Notes: a model not told the origin generated them from the letters alone. A stretch of DNA of 64,000 nucleotides from Hydractinia symbiolongicarpus (GCF_029227915.1 NC_079880.1:33289501-33353500); one strand, 5' to 3'. Numbered from the stretch's first letter, positions 49,807 through 59,849 are shown. A program made the numbers and translations.

Positions 49807-51248
49807 CAGAGGCCGTATTATAGCCTCTTCATGGCGTGTGTATGTGGATTACGGCGTTGTAAAGCCATGAAACCAGGGAAAACAACTTAGGACGGCGTAG
49901 TGTATTGAGAGTGGAAGAACTAGACTAATGGTAACAAGCTTGGACGCGTGGAACCACGTGATTTACGTGTAAGGCCTTTATTAGGCGTCCAGAGGCCGTA
50001 TTATAGCCTTTTCATGGCGTGTGCATGTGGATTACGGCGTTCTGAAGATATGGAGCCAGGAATAACAACTTAGGACGTTCTAGTGTATTGAGAGTGGAAG
50101 GACTAGACCAATGGTAACAAGCTTGGACGCGTGGAACCTTGTGATTTACGTGTAAGACCTTTATTAGGCGTCCAGAGGCCGTATTATAGCCTTTTCATGG
50201 CGTGTGCATGTGGATTACGGCGTTCTGAAGCCATGGAACCAGGAATAACAACTTAGGACGTTCTAGTGTATTGAGAGTGGAAGGACTAGACCAATGGTAA
50301 ATTGCGCAGGCAAGCGAAACCACACGATTACGTGTAAGGCATTTAATAGGCGTCAAAAGGCCGTATTATAGCCTTTTCATGTCGTGTGCATGTGGTTTAC
50401 GGCGTTGTAAAGCCATGGAACCAGAGAAAAAACTTAGGACGGCGTAGTGTATTGAGAGTGGAAGAACTAGACCAATGGTAACAAGCTTGTTCGCGTGGAA
50501 CCCCGTGATTTACGTGTAAGGCATTTAATAGGCGTCAAAAGGCCGTATTATAGTCTTTTCATGGCGTGTGCATGTGGTTTACAGCGTTGTAAAGCCATGG
50601 AACCAGGAAAAACAACTTAGGACGTTCTAGTGTATTGAGAGTGGATGGACTAGACCAATGGTAACAAGCTTGGACGCGTGGAACCACGTGATTTACGTGT
50701 AAGGCCTTTAATAGGCGTCCAGAGGCCGTATTATAGCCTTTTCATGGCGTGTGCATGTGGATTGCGGCGTTGTAAAGCCATGGAACCAGGGAAAACAACT
50801 TAGGACGGCGTAGTGTATTGAGAGTGGAAGAACTAGACCAATGGTAACAAGCTTGGACGCGTGGAACCACGTGATTTACGTGTAAGGCATTTAATAGGCG
50901 TCAAAAGGCCGTATTATAGTCTTTTCATGGCGTGTGCATGTGGTTTACAGCGTTGTAAAGCCATGGAACCAGGAAAAACAACTTAGGACGTTCTAGTGTA
51001 TTGAGAGTGGATGGACTAGACCAATGGTAACAAGCTTGGACGCGTGGAACCACGTGATTTACGTGTAAGGCCTTTAATAGGCGTCCAGAGGCCGTATTAT
51101 AGCCTTTTCATGGCGTGTGCATGTGGATTGCGGCGTTGTAAAGCCATGGAACCAGGGAAAACAACTTAGGACGTTCTAGTGTATTGAGAGTGGAAGAACT
51201 AGACTAATGGTAACAAGCTTGGACGCGTGGAATTATTATTATTATTCA

Positions 51249-51254
51249 TTTATT
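51249..51254 (-). terminator. Polyadenylation signal of element 2
   Basis: The plus strand reads TTTATT, giving AATAAA on the element strand, directly upstream of the (AAT)5 tail that abuts the satellite. Confidence 0.65.
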
Positions 51255-51454
51255 TATAGTTGACTAAGTATAAATACATATATAGCTAATAAAAGCTAGT
51301 TAATGTCAACTTGAAAAGAAAGATTTTAAAATATACAGTATAAATATAAGGCATAAAATATTTTTAGATATATACAATTTTTTAAACATTTGTGGTTGTA
51401 TAAATTAAGTGAGTGTATAAGCAAATATGAAATTAGCGAGAGTACATCCGCGAG

Positions 51455-54400
51455 TCATATAAAACCAATTTGTGGGATGTATTTTTTACATAGTCTGCAG
51501 GAGCAGTTTGGTACCCACTTTTTAATTTGGGATTTAAAGGATTGCAAGGATGACATTTCTTTGATTCTTACTGGAATTTGTTGCCATATTTTGTAACCGA
51601 TAAAGGATAAAGTTTCTGTACCATAGTAAACTGATTTAGCATTACGGCCAGTAAATTCTCGATTATTTCTTAGATTGTATTTTGGATTATAAACAGGAAA
51701 AATATCTTGCATTATTTCTGGAGCCATGTCGTTTTTTATTTTGTACATCTCAGTTGCAAGAGATTGTAGATTTCGTTGGTGTACCGTAACAGAACTGTCC
51801 TTATGAAGGAGGTCTGTGAAGGAAGAAGAACTGTCGCTATAGACTATCCGCAGTGCTTTTTCATGTATTCGATTAATACGATTGTTTAGAGCTCTGTTGT
51901 GAAACATCCAAACTAGAGGGCAGTAATTGAATTGCGAAATTACGAAGGAATTCATTAATAGTTTCTTCTTATTAAAATTCATAAAAGATGTCATCCTTGT
52001 AAGCGCATTTAGTTTCTGACTCGCTTTTGCACAGAGTTTAGACACATGCAGATCAAATTTAAGTTTGTTATCGATAATGACTCCAAGTAGGCGTCCATGA
52101 GTGCTGCCTTTTATAACTGAGTTGCCTATCTGTGTACTTAATATTTCATTATCGCTTAAAAGCAAATGACACTTGTCATCATTTGCTTTCATTGCATTAT
52201 TGTCAAACCATGTAAACACTTTTTCAGAAATGTTTTGAAGTTTAGTAACGACTTCCTTTGAGTCGTTACCGATAACATATGGTGTTGTGTCGTCTGCATA
52301 GCTCGCAAATTCAATGTCATTAAAATCAAATTCAACTGAGAAAAGATCGCAGATAAATATGTTAAAAAGTAACGGGCCTAGAATAGATCCTTGCGGCACG
52401 CCAAACAATATTTCAAGCCATGAGCTATACGAATTTTTTATCTTTACTCTTTGAAATCTTCCACTCACATAACTCATAATTAGGCGTAGGGAATACATGT
52501 CAAATCCATATGCATGAAGTTTTGCGATCAGTAAATCATGTAGGAGACAGTCAAATGCTTTAGATAAATCAGTCAGAAGGGCTCCACATGCTTTACCTTC
52601 ATCAACAGCCTTTTTCCATTTTTCAAGCATAACAGTGAGACAGTGCTGAGCACTGTAGCCTTTCCTAAATCCACACTGAAACTTACTTAAGTATCGGTTA
52701 AAATAATCTTCAATCTGACGATACAGACATCTTTCAAAGATTTTTGAAAGGTTACTAAGAATGCTTATAGGTCTGTAGTTTGATTTGTTAGATCTGTCTT
52801 TTTCTTTAAAAAGTGGTGTCACATCTGCCCTTTTCAAAAATTCTGGGTATTTACACAGATCAATTGCAGAGTTAACAGAGAAATGTAAAATTTCTAAATA
52901 CTGATCTTCGTTTTCCTTAATTATTTTTGTTGGTATATCGGTTTCTTGGCATGCCTTATGAATATTCAAATTTCGTATCTCTCTCCTGATTTCAGCTTTT
53001 TCTACATGATTGAAGGAAAAACCAGGATTGTAATCACCAATGTTTTTTTTTATATTCAGTATACTTGGATGGTTTTCATATCGTTTAATAGCCTTCAAAA
53101 CAGGGTCATCTACGTTTGAGCAAATTACAAGGATTGTGTCAGATATTGTAAGATCCAGATTTTTTACAATATTCGTGAAGAAAGTGTTGAAAATGTTTGC
53201 AACCTTTTCATCATCCGATATGATTTCTTCTTTTTCTATCAGTGTTATAATTTGGGTCGATGGTCCTTTATCGGACAAGAAAGGTTTTATAGTTTTCCAA
53301 AATGTCTTATTATCGGTAATTTTTTTAACATTTAGATTGTTGTAATAATCATATTTTTCTTTTCGAAATAGTGTGACACAAATATTTCTTTGTTGATTAA
53401 AAGCTAATCTATTTTCTTCTGTTTTATTTTTTAAGTATTTATTTCTAAGCCTACTTCTTTTCATAACAGCCTTATGCAGGGTCCTATTCATGAACGGTGA
53501 TTGGTTTGCTCTTACGTATTTTTTTTTTAATGGCGCAATTTTGTTAAGGACTGATTTTGCACATTCATGAAAGTTTTCTAACTCATCATCTATCTTTTTT
53601 TTCGATTTTTCTATATTTTGAAGTCGACATGTTAGCTCATAACAAAAACGTTCATTTGAAAAGTTTTTGTAATTCCTATATTTGATGATATGAGATTTTT
53701 GCTTCTGAAAATATATTTTCATTACAGTGATGGCCATTTTATGGAAATCGGAGAGACCTGTTTCCAATGTGCTGGTGTTTTGGAAATAGTTATATCGATT
53801 TGTGAGAAAAAGATCAATACACGATGGGTTATAAGGGTTTTTAAAGCATGTGGGGCCCTTCACGAGGCACTTAAGGTTGTAGAGTTCAGCAAATTCTGTC
53901 ATGCTATTTTCGTTAATTTCCGCATTAAAATCTCCTAATAGTAATATGTTGTCATAATTTGCAGACAAAACATCAAGACCGTTACCAATATTTTTTAGAT
54001 GTTCAGATATAGCATTTTTGTGGTGGTTGTATGAGCAACAGAGCAGCCATTTTTTTTTTCGCAGGTTTAGTTCGACAAAAAATCCTTCAAAATTGTCCGT
54101 ACTAGTACTAGTTGGATGCAACTGTTTTGATGGAATATCTTGACGTACATATAAGAGCATACCTCCACCTTTACTATTACGATCCAGACGAAAAGGCTTT
54201 GTGTAACCGTCAATTTTAAATTGAGCGGTAGGAAAAGAGCTATCAATTTTAGTTTCAGAGATTAAAAGAACATCAAGGTTTCCATCAATTGCATCAACTA
54301 GACAGTCGAATTTATTTCGTACGGAATTAATGTTAATTTGTCCAAGAATAATCCTATTTAAGTTTTGTAGACGTAAGTTTTTTAAGCAGGAAGAGAACGA

Positions 54401-54511
54401 TATATCATTTTCTATCGTTTCTAGAGTTTTATTTATATTAAATGGTGCAATTGCATTAGGAAGAGTTGCTTCTTTTTTGTTAGATATTTTTGTGGGGATA
54501 CTATTGCTCAT
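51455..54511 (-). CDS. Retrotransposon ORF2 polyprotein (element 2): endonuclease plus reverse transcriptase
   Basis: A 1018-residue intact frame. An N-terminal extension of about 53 residues without recognisable domain precedes the endonuclease (about 54-262): GQININSVRNK, SETKID (Glu86), LGDFNAE (Asp194, Asn196), CIDLFLTN (Asp233) and LSDFHKM (Asp255, His257). The reverse transcriptase covers about 510-870: YRPISIL near 580, motif A LLTDLSKAFD with Asp648, motif B GVPQGSILGPLLF from 704 and motif C YADD (738-741). CPLVWMFHNR and a C-terminal CSCRLCKKYI follow. All catalytic acids are present, so the protein looks active. The ATG lies only 12 nt after the ORF1 stop and in the same frame. It is longer than ORF2 of element 1 mainly because that one has its first ATG nearer to the endonuclease. 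Confidence 0.95.
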   Translation of the reverse strand: MSNSIPTKISNKKEATLPNAIAPFNINKTLETIENDISFSSCLKNLRLQNLNRIILGQININSVRNKFDCLVDAIDGNLDVLLISETKIDSSFPTAQFKIDGYTKPFRLDRNSKGGGMLLYVRQDIPSKQLHPTSTSTDNFEGFFVELNLRKKKWLLCCSYNHHKNAISEHLKNIGNGLDVLSANYDNILLLGDFNAEINENSMTEFAELYNLKCLVKGPTCFKNPYNPSCIDLFLTNRYNYFQNTSTLETGLSDFHKMAITVMKIYFQKQKSHIIKYRNYKNFSNERFCYELTCRLQNIEKSKKKIDDELENFHECAKSVLNKIAPLKKKYVRANQSPFMNRTLHKAVMKRSRLRNKYLKNKTEENRLAFNQQRNICVTLFRKEKYDYYNNLNVKKITDNKTFWKTIKPFLSDKGPSTQIITLIEKEEIISDDEKVANIFNTFFTNIVKNLDLTISDTILVICSNVDDPVLKAIKRYENHPSILNIKKNIGDYNPGFSFNHVEKAEIRREIRNLNIHKACQETDIPTKIIKENEDQYLEILHFSVNSAIDLCKYPEFLKRADVTPLFKEKDRSNKSNYRPISILSNLSKIFERCLYRQIEDYFNRYLSKFQCGFRKGYSAQHCLTVMLEKWKKAVDEGKACGALLTDLSKAFDCLLHDLLIAKLHAYGFDMYSLRLIMSYVSGRFQRVKIKNSYSSWLEILFGVPQGSILGPLLFNIFICDLFSVEFDFNDIEFASYADDTTPYVIGNDSKEVVTKLQNISEKVFTWFDNNAMKANDDKCHLLLSDNEILSTQIGNSVIKGSTHGRLLGVIIDNKLKFDLHVSKLCAKASQKLNALTRMTSFMNFNKKKLLMNSFVISQFNYCPLVWMFHNRALNNRINRIHEKALRIVYSDSSSSFTDLLHKDSSVTVHQRNLQSLATEMYKIKNDMAPEIMQDIFPVYNPKYNLRNNREFTGRNAKSVYYGTETLSFIGYKIWQQIPVRIKEMSSLQSFKSQIKKWVPNCSCRLCKKYIPQIGFI

Positions 54512-54523
54512 ACAAACACCAAG

Positions 54524-54526
54524 TCA
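54524..54526 (-). other. Sole in-frame UGA between ORF1 and ORF2 (element 2)
   Basis: On the minus strand AAGGATTGACTT reads Lys-Asp-stop-Leu. Four sense codons (Leu-Gly-Val-Cys) then lead in frame to the ORF2 ATG at 54511. UGA-C and the shared AGGATTGAC match element 1. The 12-nt spacing would also suit termination-reinitiation. Confidence 0.6.
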
Positions 54527-55459
54527 ATCCTTAGAAATAAAATTTAAAAAAGAATTAGCCAGTGTTACCGATCCATATTGGTTCAAATGTAGTTTACTTC
54601 TGTTAAGGTGACGATTCCGATCCATCTGCTGATAGTGATTTATGAATGCGATATTTCGTTCAGCACATCCTTTATATAGGTGGTCATTGAGTTCGTCACA
54701 TCTAATACCTTGATCGTCATTTCTTGGAGTCAGACCAGATACGGATACGTTCATATTCGAGTTAATCAATGATGTTGCTAAATTAATTATATCGTTAGCT
54801 ATAACCTCTGGTGCTACGTTTCTAGAAAGATCATTTGTGCCAACATGAAGGATGATGTTATCTGGCTTTTTCTTCATGGTTGGTTTGACGTATTCATACA
54901 TGTCTTCTGTCGTAGCTCCAGGAAAGGATTTTAGTATAACTCTCTTGTTTTGGTTGTAGTCAAGGGATTTGGTCATCTTGTAACCGTTGATGCCTTTTAT
55001 TATACTATCTCCTAGTATACATGTAATTTTTTTAGTGTTAATAATGTTATTAGCGTTATTAAGTGATTGCCTTTTTGTTGGAATGTTTTCTTTATTATTA
55101 TGTACAATTATGTCTTCATTATTATGTACAATTATGTCTTCATTATTATGTACAATTAGTTCCTCATTATTATGTATAAAGTTATTATTATTATAAGTAT
55201 CACCTCTAAAACTTTCTGTTATTTCAGAGTGATCATTATTCTCATTATACAGATGTTCAAATCGATTTCGATGAACAAAGCTTTGGTTGTTATGGCGACT
55301 AATAGCTTCATTGTTGTTGCTAATGATTGTGCTTCTATTTTTATTTTTTTTATTAACTGTTTGAAATGAATTAAAATTTTCTTGCTGTAGCGATTTTGTA
55401 GAATAGTTATGCTCGACTGAGTTTTCAACTAAAATTTTTATGATTTCGTTTTTACTTTG
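54524..55459 (-). CDS. Retrotransposon ORF1 (element 2), SGNH domain, 5'-truncated partial frame
   Basis: The frame is open for 311 codons from the 5' junction to the TGA and contains no Met before residue 162 of this stretch. A prediction beginning at that Met (54976) loses block I, GDSIIKG, with the nucleophile Ser. Complete SGNH blocks are visible: GDSI, FPGATT, HVGTNDL and SKLHLNQYG; the Asp three residues before the His is Ser, as in element 1. The first codons (KNEIIKILVENS) align with KNEMIQMLLATKS at residue 117 of the element 1 ORF1, so about 115 N-terminal residues are missing. The middle is rich in Asn and His, with an eight-residue repeat IIVHNNED. Upstream translation would enter satellite and meet a stop at 55472. 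It is probably not expressed as such unless transcription starts in flanking DNA. Confidence 0.85.
   Translation of the reverse strand, partial: QSKNEIIKILVENSVEHNYSTKSLQQENFNSFQTVNKKNKNRSTIISNNNEAISRHNNQSFVHRNRFEHLYNENNDHSEITESFRGDTYNNNNFIHNNEELIVHNNEDIIVHNNEDIIVHNNKENIPTKRQSLNNANNIINTKKITCILGDSIIKGINGYKMTKSLDYNQNKRVILKSFPGATTEDMYEYVKPTMKKKPDNIILHVGTNDLSRNVAPEVIANDIINLATSLINSNMNVSVSGLTPRNDDQGIRCDELNDHLYKGCAERNIAFINHYQQMDRNRHLNRSKLHLNQYGSVTLANSFLNFISKD
55094..55175 (-). repeat. 24-bp in-frame minisatellite inside ORF1 (element 2)
   Basis: There are three copies of a 24-bp unit (ATTATTATGTACAATTATGT plus CTTC on the plus strand) at 55094, 55118 and 55142, with a fourth partial copy. The third copy is slightly diverged (TTAGTTCCTC). 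Because 24 is a multiple of three the frame is kept, giving tandem IIVHNNED octapeptides. Confidence 0.85.
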
Positions 55460-55460
55460 T

Positions 55461-56556
55461 AACCACGTGATTTACGTGTAAGGCCTTTATTAGGCGTCCA
55501 GAGGCCGTATTATAGCCTTTTCATGGCGTGTGCATGTGGATTACGGCGTTCTGAAGCCATGGAACCAGGAATAACAACTTAGGACGTTCTAGTGTATTGA
55601 GAGTGGAAGGACTAGACCAATGGTAAATTACGCAGGCACGCGAAACCACACGATTACGTGTAAGGCATTTAATAGGCGTCAAAAGGCCGTATTATAGCCT
55701 TTTCATGTCGTGTGCATGTGGTTTACGGCGTTGTAAAGCCATGGAACCAGAGAAAAAAACTTAGGACGGCGTAGTGTATTGAGAGTGGAAGAACTAGACC
55801 AATGGTAACAAGCTTGGACACGTGGAACCCCGTGATTTACGTGTAAGGCATTTAATAGGCGTCAAAAGGCCGTATTATAGTCTTTTCATGGCGTGTGCAT
55901 GTGGTTTACAGCGTTGTAAAGCCATGGAACCAGGAAAAACAACTTAGGACGTTCTAGTGTATTGAGAGTGGATGGACTGGACCAATGGTAACAAGCTTGG
56001 ACGCGTGGAACAACGTGATTTACGTGTAAGGCCTTTATTAGGCGTCCAGAGGCCGTATTATAGCCTTTTCATGGCGTGTGCATGTGGATTACGGCGTTGT
56101 AAAGCCATGGAACCAGGGAAAACAACTTAGGACGGCGTAGTGTATTGAGAGTGGAAGAACTAGACCAATGGTAACAAGCTTGGACGCGTGGAACCACGTG
56201 ATTTACGTGTAAGGCATTTAATAGGCGTCAAAAGGCCGTATTATAGGATTTTCATGGCGTGTGCATGTGGTTTACGGCGTTGTATAGCCATGGAACCAGG
56301 AAAAACAACTTAGGACGGCGCAGTGTATTGAGAGTGGAAGGACTAGACCAATGGTAACCTGCGCAGGCACGCCAAACCACACGATTACGTGTAAGGCATT
56401 TAATAGGCGTCAAAAGGCCGTATTACAGCCTTTTCATGGCCTGTGCATGTGGTTTACGGCGTTGTAAAGCCATGGAACCAGGAAAAACAACTTAGGACGG
56501 CGTATTGTATTGAGAGTGGAAGAACTAGACTAATGGTAACAAGCTTGGACGCGTGG
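55461..56556 (+). repeat. Six satellite monomers between elements 2 and 3
   Basis: Exactly 1096 bp, starting at AACCACGTG and ending at GACGCGTGG, which is the insertion phase of the element. Private variants (GTAAATTACGCAGG, GGACTGGACCAATGG, GGACGGCGCAGTG, CACGCCAAACC, GTTGTATAGCC) are all repeated at 60787-61882. No gene. Confidence 0.95.
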
Positions 56557-56574
56557 AATTATTATTATTATTCA

Positions 56575-56580
56575 TTTATT
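56575..56580 (-). terminator. Polyadenylation signal of element 3
   Basis: AATAAA on the minus strand, equivalent to 51249-51254 in element 2. Confidence 0.65.
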
Positions 56581-56780
56581 TATAGTTGACTAAGTATAAA
56601 TACATATATAGCTAATAAAAGCTAGTTAATGTCAACTTGAAAAGAAAGATTTTAAAATATACAGTATAAATATAAGGCATAAAATATTTTTAGATATATA
56701 CAATTTTTTAAACATTTGTGGTTGTATAAATTAAGTGAGTGTATAAGCAAATATGAAATTAGCGAGAGTACATCCGCGAG

Positions 56781-59700
56781 TCATATAAAACCAATTTGTG
56801 GGATGTATTTTTTACATAGTCTGCAGGAGCAGTTTGGTACCCACTTTTTAATTTGGGATTTAAAGGATTGCAAGGATGACATTTCTTTGATTCTTACTGG
56901 AATTTGTTGCCATATTTTGTAACCGATAAAGGATAAAGTTTCTGTACCATAGTAAACTGATTTAGCATTACGGCCAGTAAATTCTCGATTATTTCTTAGA
57001 TTGTATTTTGGATTATAAACAGGAAAAATATCTTGCATTATTTCTGGAGCCATGTCGTTTTTTATTTTGTACATCTCAGTTGCAAGAGATTGTAGGTTTC
57101 GTTGGTGTACCGTAACAGAACTGTCCTTATGAAGGAGGTCTGTGAAGGAAGAAGAACTGTCGCTATAGACTATCCGCAGTGCTTTTTCATGTATTCGATT
57201 AATACGATTGTTTAGAGCTCTGTTGTGAAACATCCAAACTAGAGGGCAGTAATTGAATTGCGAAATTACGAAGGAATTCATTAATAGTTTCTTCTTATTA
57301 AAATTCATAAAAGATGTCATCCTTGTAAGCGCATTTAGTTTCTGACTCGCTTTTGCACAGAGTTTAGACACATGCAGATCAAATTTAAGTTTGTTATCGA
57401 TAATGACTCCAAGTAGGCGTCCATGAGTGCTGCCTTTTATAACTGAGTTGCCTATCTGTGTACTTAATATTTCATTATCGCTTAAAAGCAAATGACACTT
57501 GTCATCATTTGCTTTCATTGCATTATTGTCAAACCATGTAAACACTTTTTCAGAAATGTTTTGAAGTTTAGTAACGACTTCCTTTGAGTCGTTACCGATA
57601 ACATATGGTGTTGTGTCGTCTGCATAGCTCGCAAATTCAATGTCATTAAAATCAAATTCAACTGAGAAAAGATCGCAGATGAATATGTTAAAAAGTAACG
57701 GGCCTAGAATAGATCCTTGCGGCACGCCAAACAATATTTCAAGCCATGAGCTATACGAATTTTTTATCTTTACTCTTTGAAATCTTCCACTCACATAACT
57801 CATAATTAGGCGTAGGGAATACATGTCAAATCCATATGCATGAAGTTTTGCGATCAGTAAATCATGTAGGAGACAGTCAAATGCTTTAGATAAATCAGTC
57901 AGAAGGGCTCCACATGCTTTACCTTCATCAACAGCCTTTTTCCATTTTTCAAGCATAACAGTGAGACAGTGCTGAGCACTGTAGCCTTTCCTAAATCCAC
58001 ACTGAAACTTACTTAAGTATCGGTTAAAATAATCTTCAATCTGACGATACAGACATCTTTCAAAGATTTTTGAAAGGTTACTAAGAATGCTTATAGGTCT
58101 GTAGTTTGATTTGTTAGATCTGTCTTTTTCTTTAAAAAGTGGTGTCACATCTGCCCTTTTCAAAAATTCTGGGTATTTACACAGATCAATTGCAGAGTTA
58201 ACAGAGAAATGTAAAATTTCTAAATACTGATCTTCGTTTTCCTTAATTATTTTTGTTGGTATATCGGTTTCTTGGCATGCCTTATGAATATTCAAATTTC
58301 GTATCTCTCTCCTGATTTCAGCTTTTTCTACATGATTGAAGGAAAAACCAGGATTGTAATCACCAATGTTTTTTTTTATATTCAGTATACTTGGATGGTT
58401 TTCATATCGTTTAATAGCCTTCAAAACAGGGTCATCTACGTTTGAGCAAATTACAAGGATTGTGTCAGATATTGTAAGATCCAGATTTTTTACAATATTC
58501 GTGAAGAAAGTGTTGAAAATGTTTGCAACCTTTTCATCATCCGATATGATTTCTTCTTTTTCTATCAGTGTTATAATTTGGGTCGATGGTCCTTTATCGG
58601 ACAAGAAAGGTTTTATAGTTTTCCAAAATGTCTTATTATCGGTAATTTTTTTAACATTTAGATTGTTGTAATAATCATATTTTTCTTTTCGAAATAGTGT
58701 GACACAAATATTTCTTTGTTGATTAAAAGCTAATCTATTTTCTTCTGTTTTATTTTTTAAGTATTTATTTCTAAGCCTACTTCTTTTCATAACAGCCTTA
58801 TGCAGGGTCCTATTCATGAACGGTGATTGGTTTGCTCTTACGTATTTTTTTTTTAATGGCGCAATTTTGTTAAGGACTGATTTTGCACATTCATGAAAGT
58901 TTTCTAACTCATCATCTATCTTTTTTTTCGATTTTTCTATATTTTGAAGTCGACATGTTAGCTCATAACAAAAACGTTCATTTGAAAAGTTTTTGTAATT
59001 CCTATATTTGATGATATGAGATTTTTGCTTCTGAAAATATATTTTCATTACAGTGATGGCCATTTTATGGAAATCGGAGAGACCTGTTTCCAATGTGCTG
59101 GTGTTTTGGAAATAGTTATATCGATTTGTGAGAAAAAGATCAATACACGATGGGTTATAAGGGTTTTTAAAGCATGTGGGGCCCTTCACGAGGCACTTAA
59201 GGTTGTAGAGTTCAGCAAATTCTGTCATGCTATTTTCGTTAATTTCCGCATTAAAATCTCCTAATAGTAATATGTTGTCATAATTTGCAGACAAAACATC
59301 AAGACCGTTACCAATATTTTTTAGATGTTCAGATATAGCATTTTTGTGGTGGTTGTATGAGCAACAGAGCAGCCATTTTTTTTTTCGCAGGTTTAGTTCG
59401 ACAAAAAATCCTTCAAAATTGTCCGTACTAGTACTAGTTGGATGCAACTGTTTTGATGGAATATCTTGACGTACATATAAGAGCATACCTCCACCTTTAC
59501 TATTACGATCCAGACGAAAAGGCTTTGTGTAACCGTCAATTTTAAATTGAGCGGTAGGAAAAGAGCTATCAATTTTAGTTTCAGAGATTAAAAGAACATC
59601 AAGGTTTCCATCAATTGCATCAACTAGACAGTCGAATTTATTTCGTACGGAATTAATGTTAATTTGTCCAAGAATAATCCTATTTAAGTTTTGTAGACGT

Positions 59701-59837
59701 AAGTTTTTTAAGCAGGAAGAGAACGATATATCATTTTCTATCGTTTCTAGAGTTTTATTTATATTAAATGGTGCAATTGCATTAGGAAGAGTTGCTTCTT
59801 TTTTGTTAGATATTTTTGTGGGGATACTATTGCTCAT
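56781..59837 (-). CDS. Retrotransposon ORF2 polyprotein (element 3): endonuclease plus reverse transcriptase
   Basis: A 1018-residue protein identical in sequence to ORF2 of element 2, since both nucleotide differences are silent. The endonuclease (about 54-262) has SETKID, LGDFNAE, CIDLFLTN and LSDFHKM. The reverse transcriptase has LLTDLSKAFD, GVPQGSILGP and YADD; the CSCRLCKKY tail is present. Intact and potentially active, but its transcription would depend on a promoter supplied by flanking satellite, because the 5' end of the element is missing. Confidence 0.95.
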   Translation of the reverse strand: MSNSIPTKISNKKEATLPNAIAPFNINKTLETIENDISFSSCLKNLRLQNLNRIILGQININSVRNKFDCLVDAIDGNLDVLLISETKIDSSFPTAQFKIDGYTKPFRLDRNSKGGGMLLYVRQDIPSKQLHPTSTSTDNFEGFFVELNLRKKKWLLCCSYNHHKNAISEHLKNIGNGLDVLSANYDNILLLGDFNAEINENSMTEFAELYNLKCLVKGPTCFKNPYNPSCIDLFLTNRYNYFQNTSTLETGLSDFHKMAITVMKIYFQKQKSHIIKYRNYKNFSNERFCYELTCRLQNIEKSKKKIDDELENFHECAKSVLNKIAPLKKKYVRANQSPFMNRTLHKAVMKRSRLRNKYLKNKTEENRLAFNQQRNICVTLFRKEKYDYYNNLNVKKITDNKTFWKTIKPFLSDKGPSTQIITLIEKEEIISDDEKVANIFNTFFTNIVKNLDLTISDTILVICSNVDDPVLKAIKRYENHPSILNIKKNIGDYNPGFSFNHVEKAEIRREIRNLNIHKACQETDIPTKIIKENEDQYLEILHFSVNSAIDLCKYPEFLKRADVTPLFKEKDRSNKSNYRPISILSNLSKIFERCLYRQIEDYFNRYLSKFQCGFRKGYSAQHCLTVMLEKWKKAVDEGKACGALLTDLSKAFDCLLHDLLIAKLHAYGFDMYSLRLIMSYVSGRFQRVKIKNSYSSWLEILFGVPQGSILGPLLFNIFICDLFSVEFDFNDIEFASYADDTTPYVIGNDSKEVVTKLQNISEKVFTWFDNNAMKANDDKCHLLLSDNEILSTQIGNSVIKGSTHGRLLGVIIDNKLKFDLHVSKLCAKASQKLNALTRMTSFMNFNKKKLLMNSFVISQFNYCPLVWMFHNRALNNRINRIHEKALRIVYSDSSSSFTDLLHKDSSVTVHQRNLQSLATEMYKIKNDMAPEIMQDIFPVYNPKYNLRNNREFTGRNAKSVYYGTETLSFIGYKIWQQIPVRIKEMSSLQSFKSQIKKWVPNCSCRLCKKYIPQIGFI

Positions 59838-59849
59838 ACAAACACCAAG

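Larger units (their letters stand above)
43961..51230 (+). repeat. 183-bp satellite array, block II (about 40 monomers)
   Basis: This is the same satellite, in the same orientation and phase, resuming at CCAGAGGCCG directly after element 1. The subfamily mix differs from most of block I. Many monomers have the shortened CCAGGGCCG, the variants AACCTTGTG and CTTGGCGCGTGG, or GTGTACATGTGG. Type C monomers (AGTAACCTGCGCAGTCACGC with AATAGGCGGCAAATGG) occur at about 45990, 47269, 48365 and 49268, matching two just left of element 1 at 38283 and 39197. No gene is present. Confidence 0.96.
51231..55460 (-). mobile_element. Non-LTR retrotransposon, CR1/L2-like, element 2 (5' truncated)
   Basis: A 4.23-kb AT-rich insertion on the minus strand, between GACGCGTGG and AACCACGTG of a type A monomer. 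On the minus strand it holds a partial ORF1 (SGNH domain), ORF2 (endonuclease and reverse transcriptase), an AATAAA and an (AAT)5 tail (51232-51246). The 5' edge at 55460 lies inside an open ORF1 frame, so the element is 5' truncated, as expected from incomplete target-primed reverse transcription. AA is the only possible target duplication. ORF2 is intact. It belongs to a family related to, but clearly distinct from, element 1. Confidence 0.94.

Noticed and set aside
53040-53345. Plus-strand open frames inside elements 2 and 3 (for example 53040-53345, 53690-53938, 54330-54611, 54987-55196 and their copies)
   Set aside because: Antisense shadows of the ORF1 and ORF2 frames in AT-rich sequence; no domain and no independent support.
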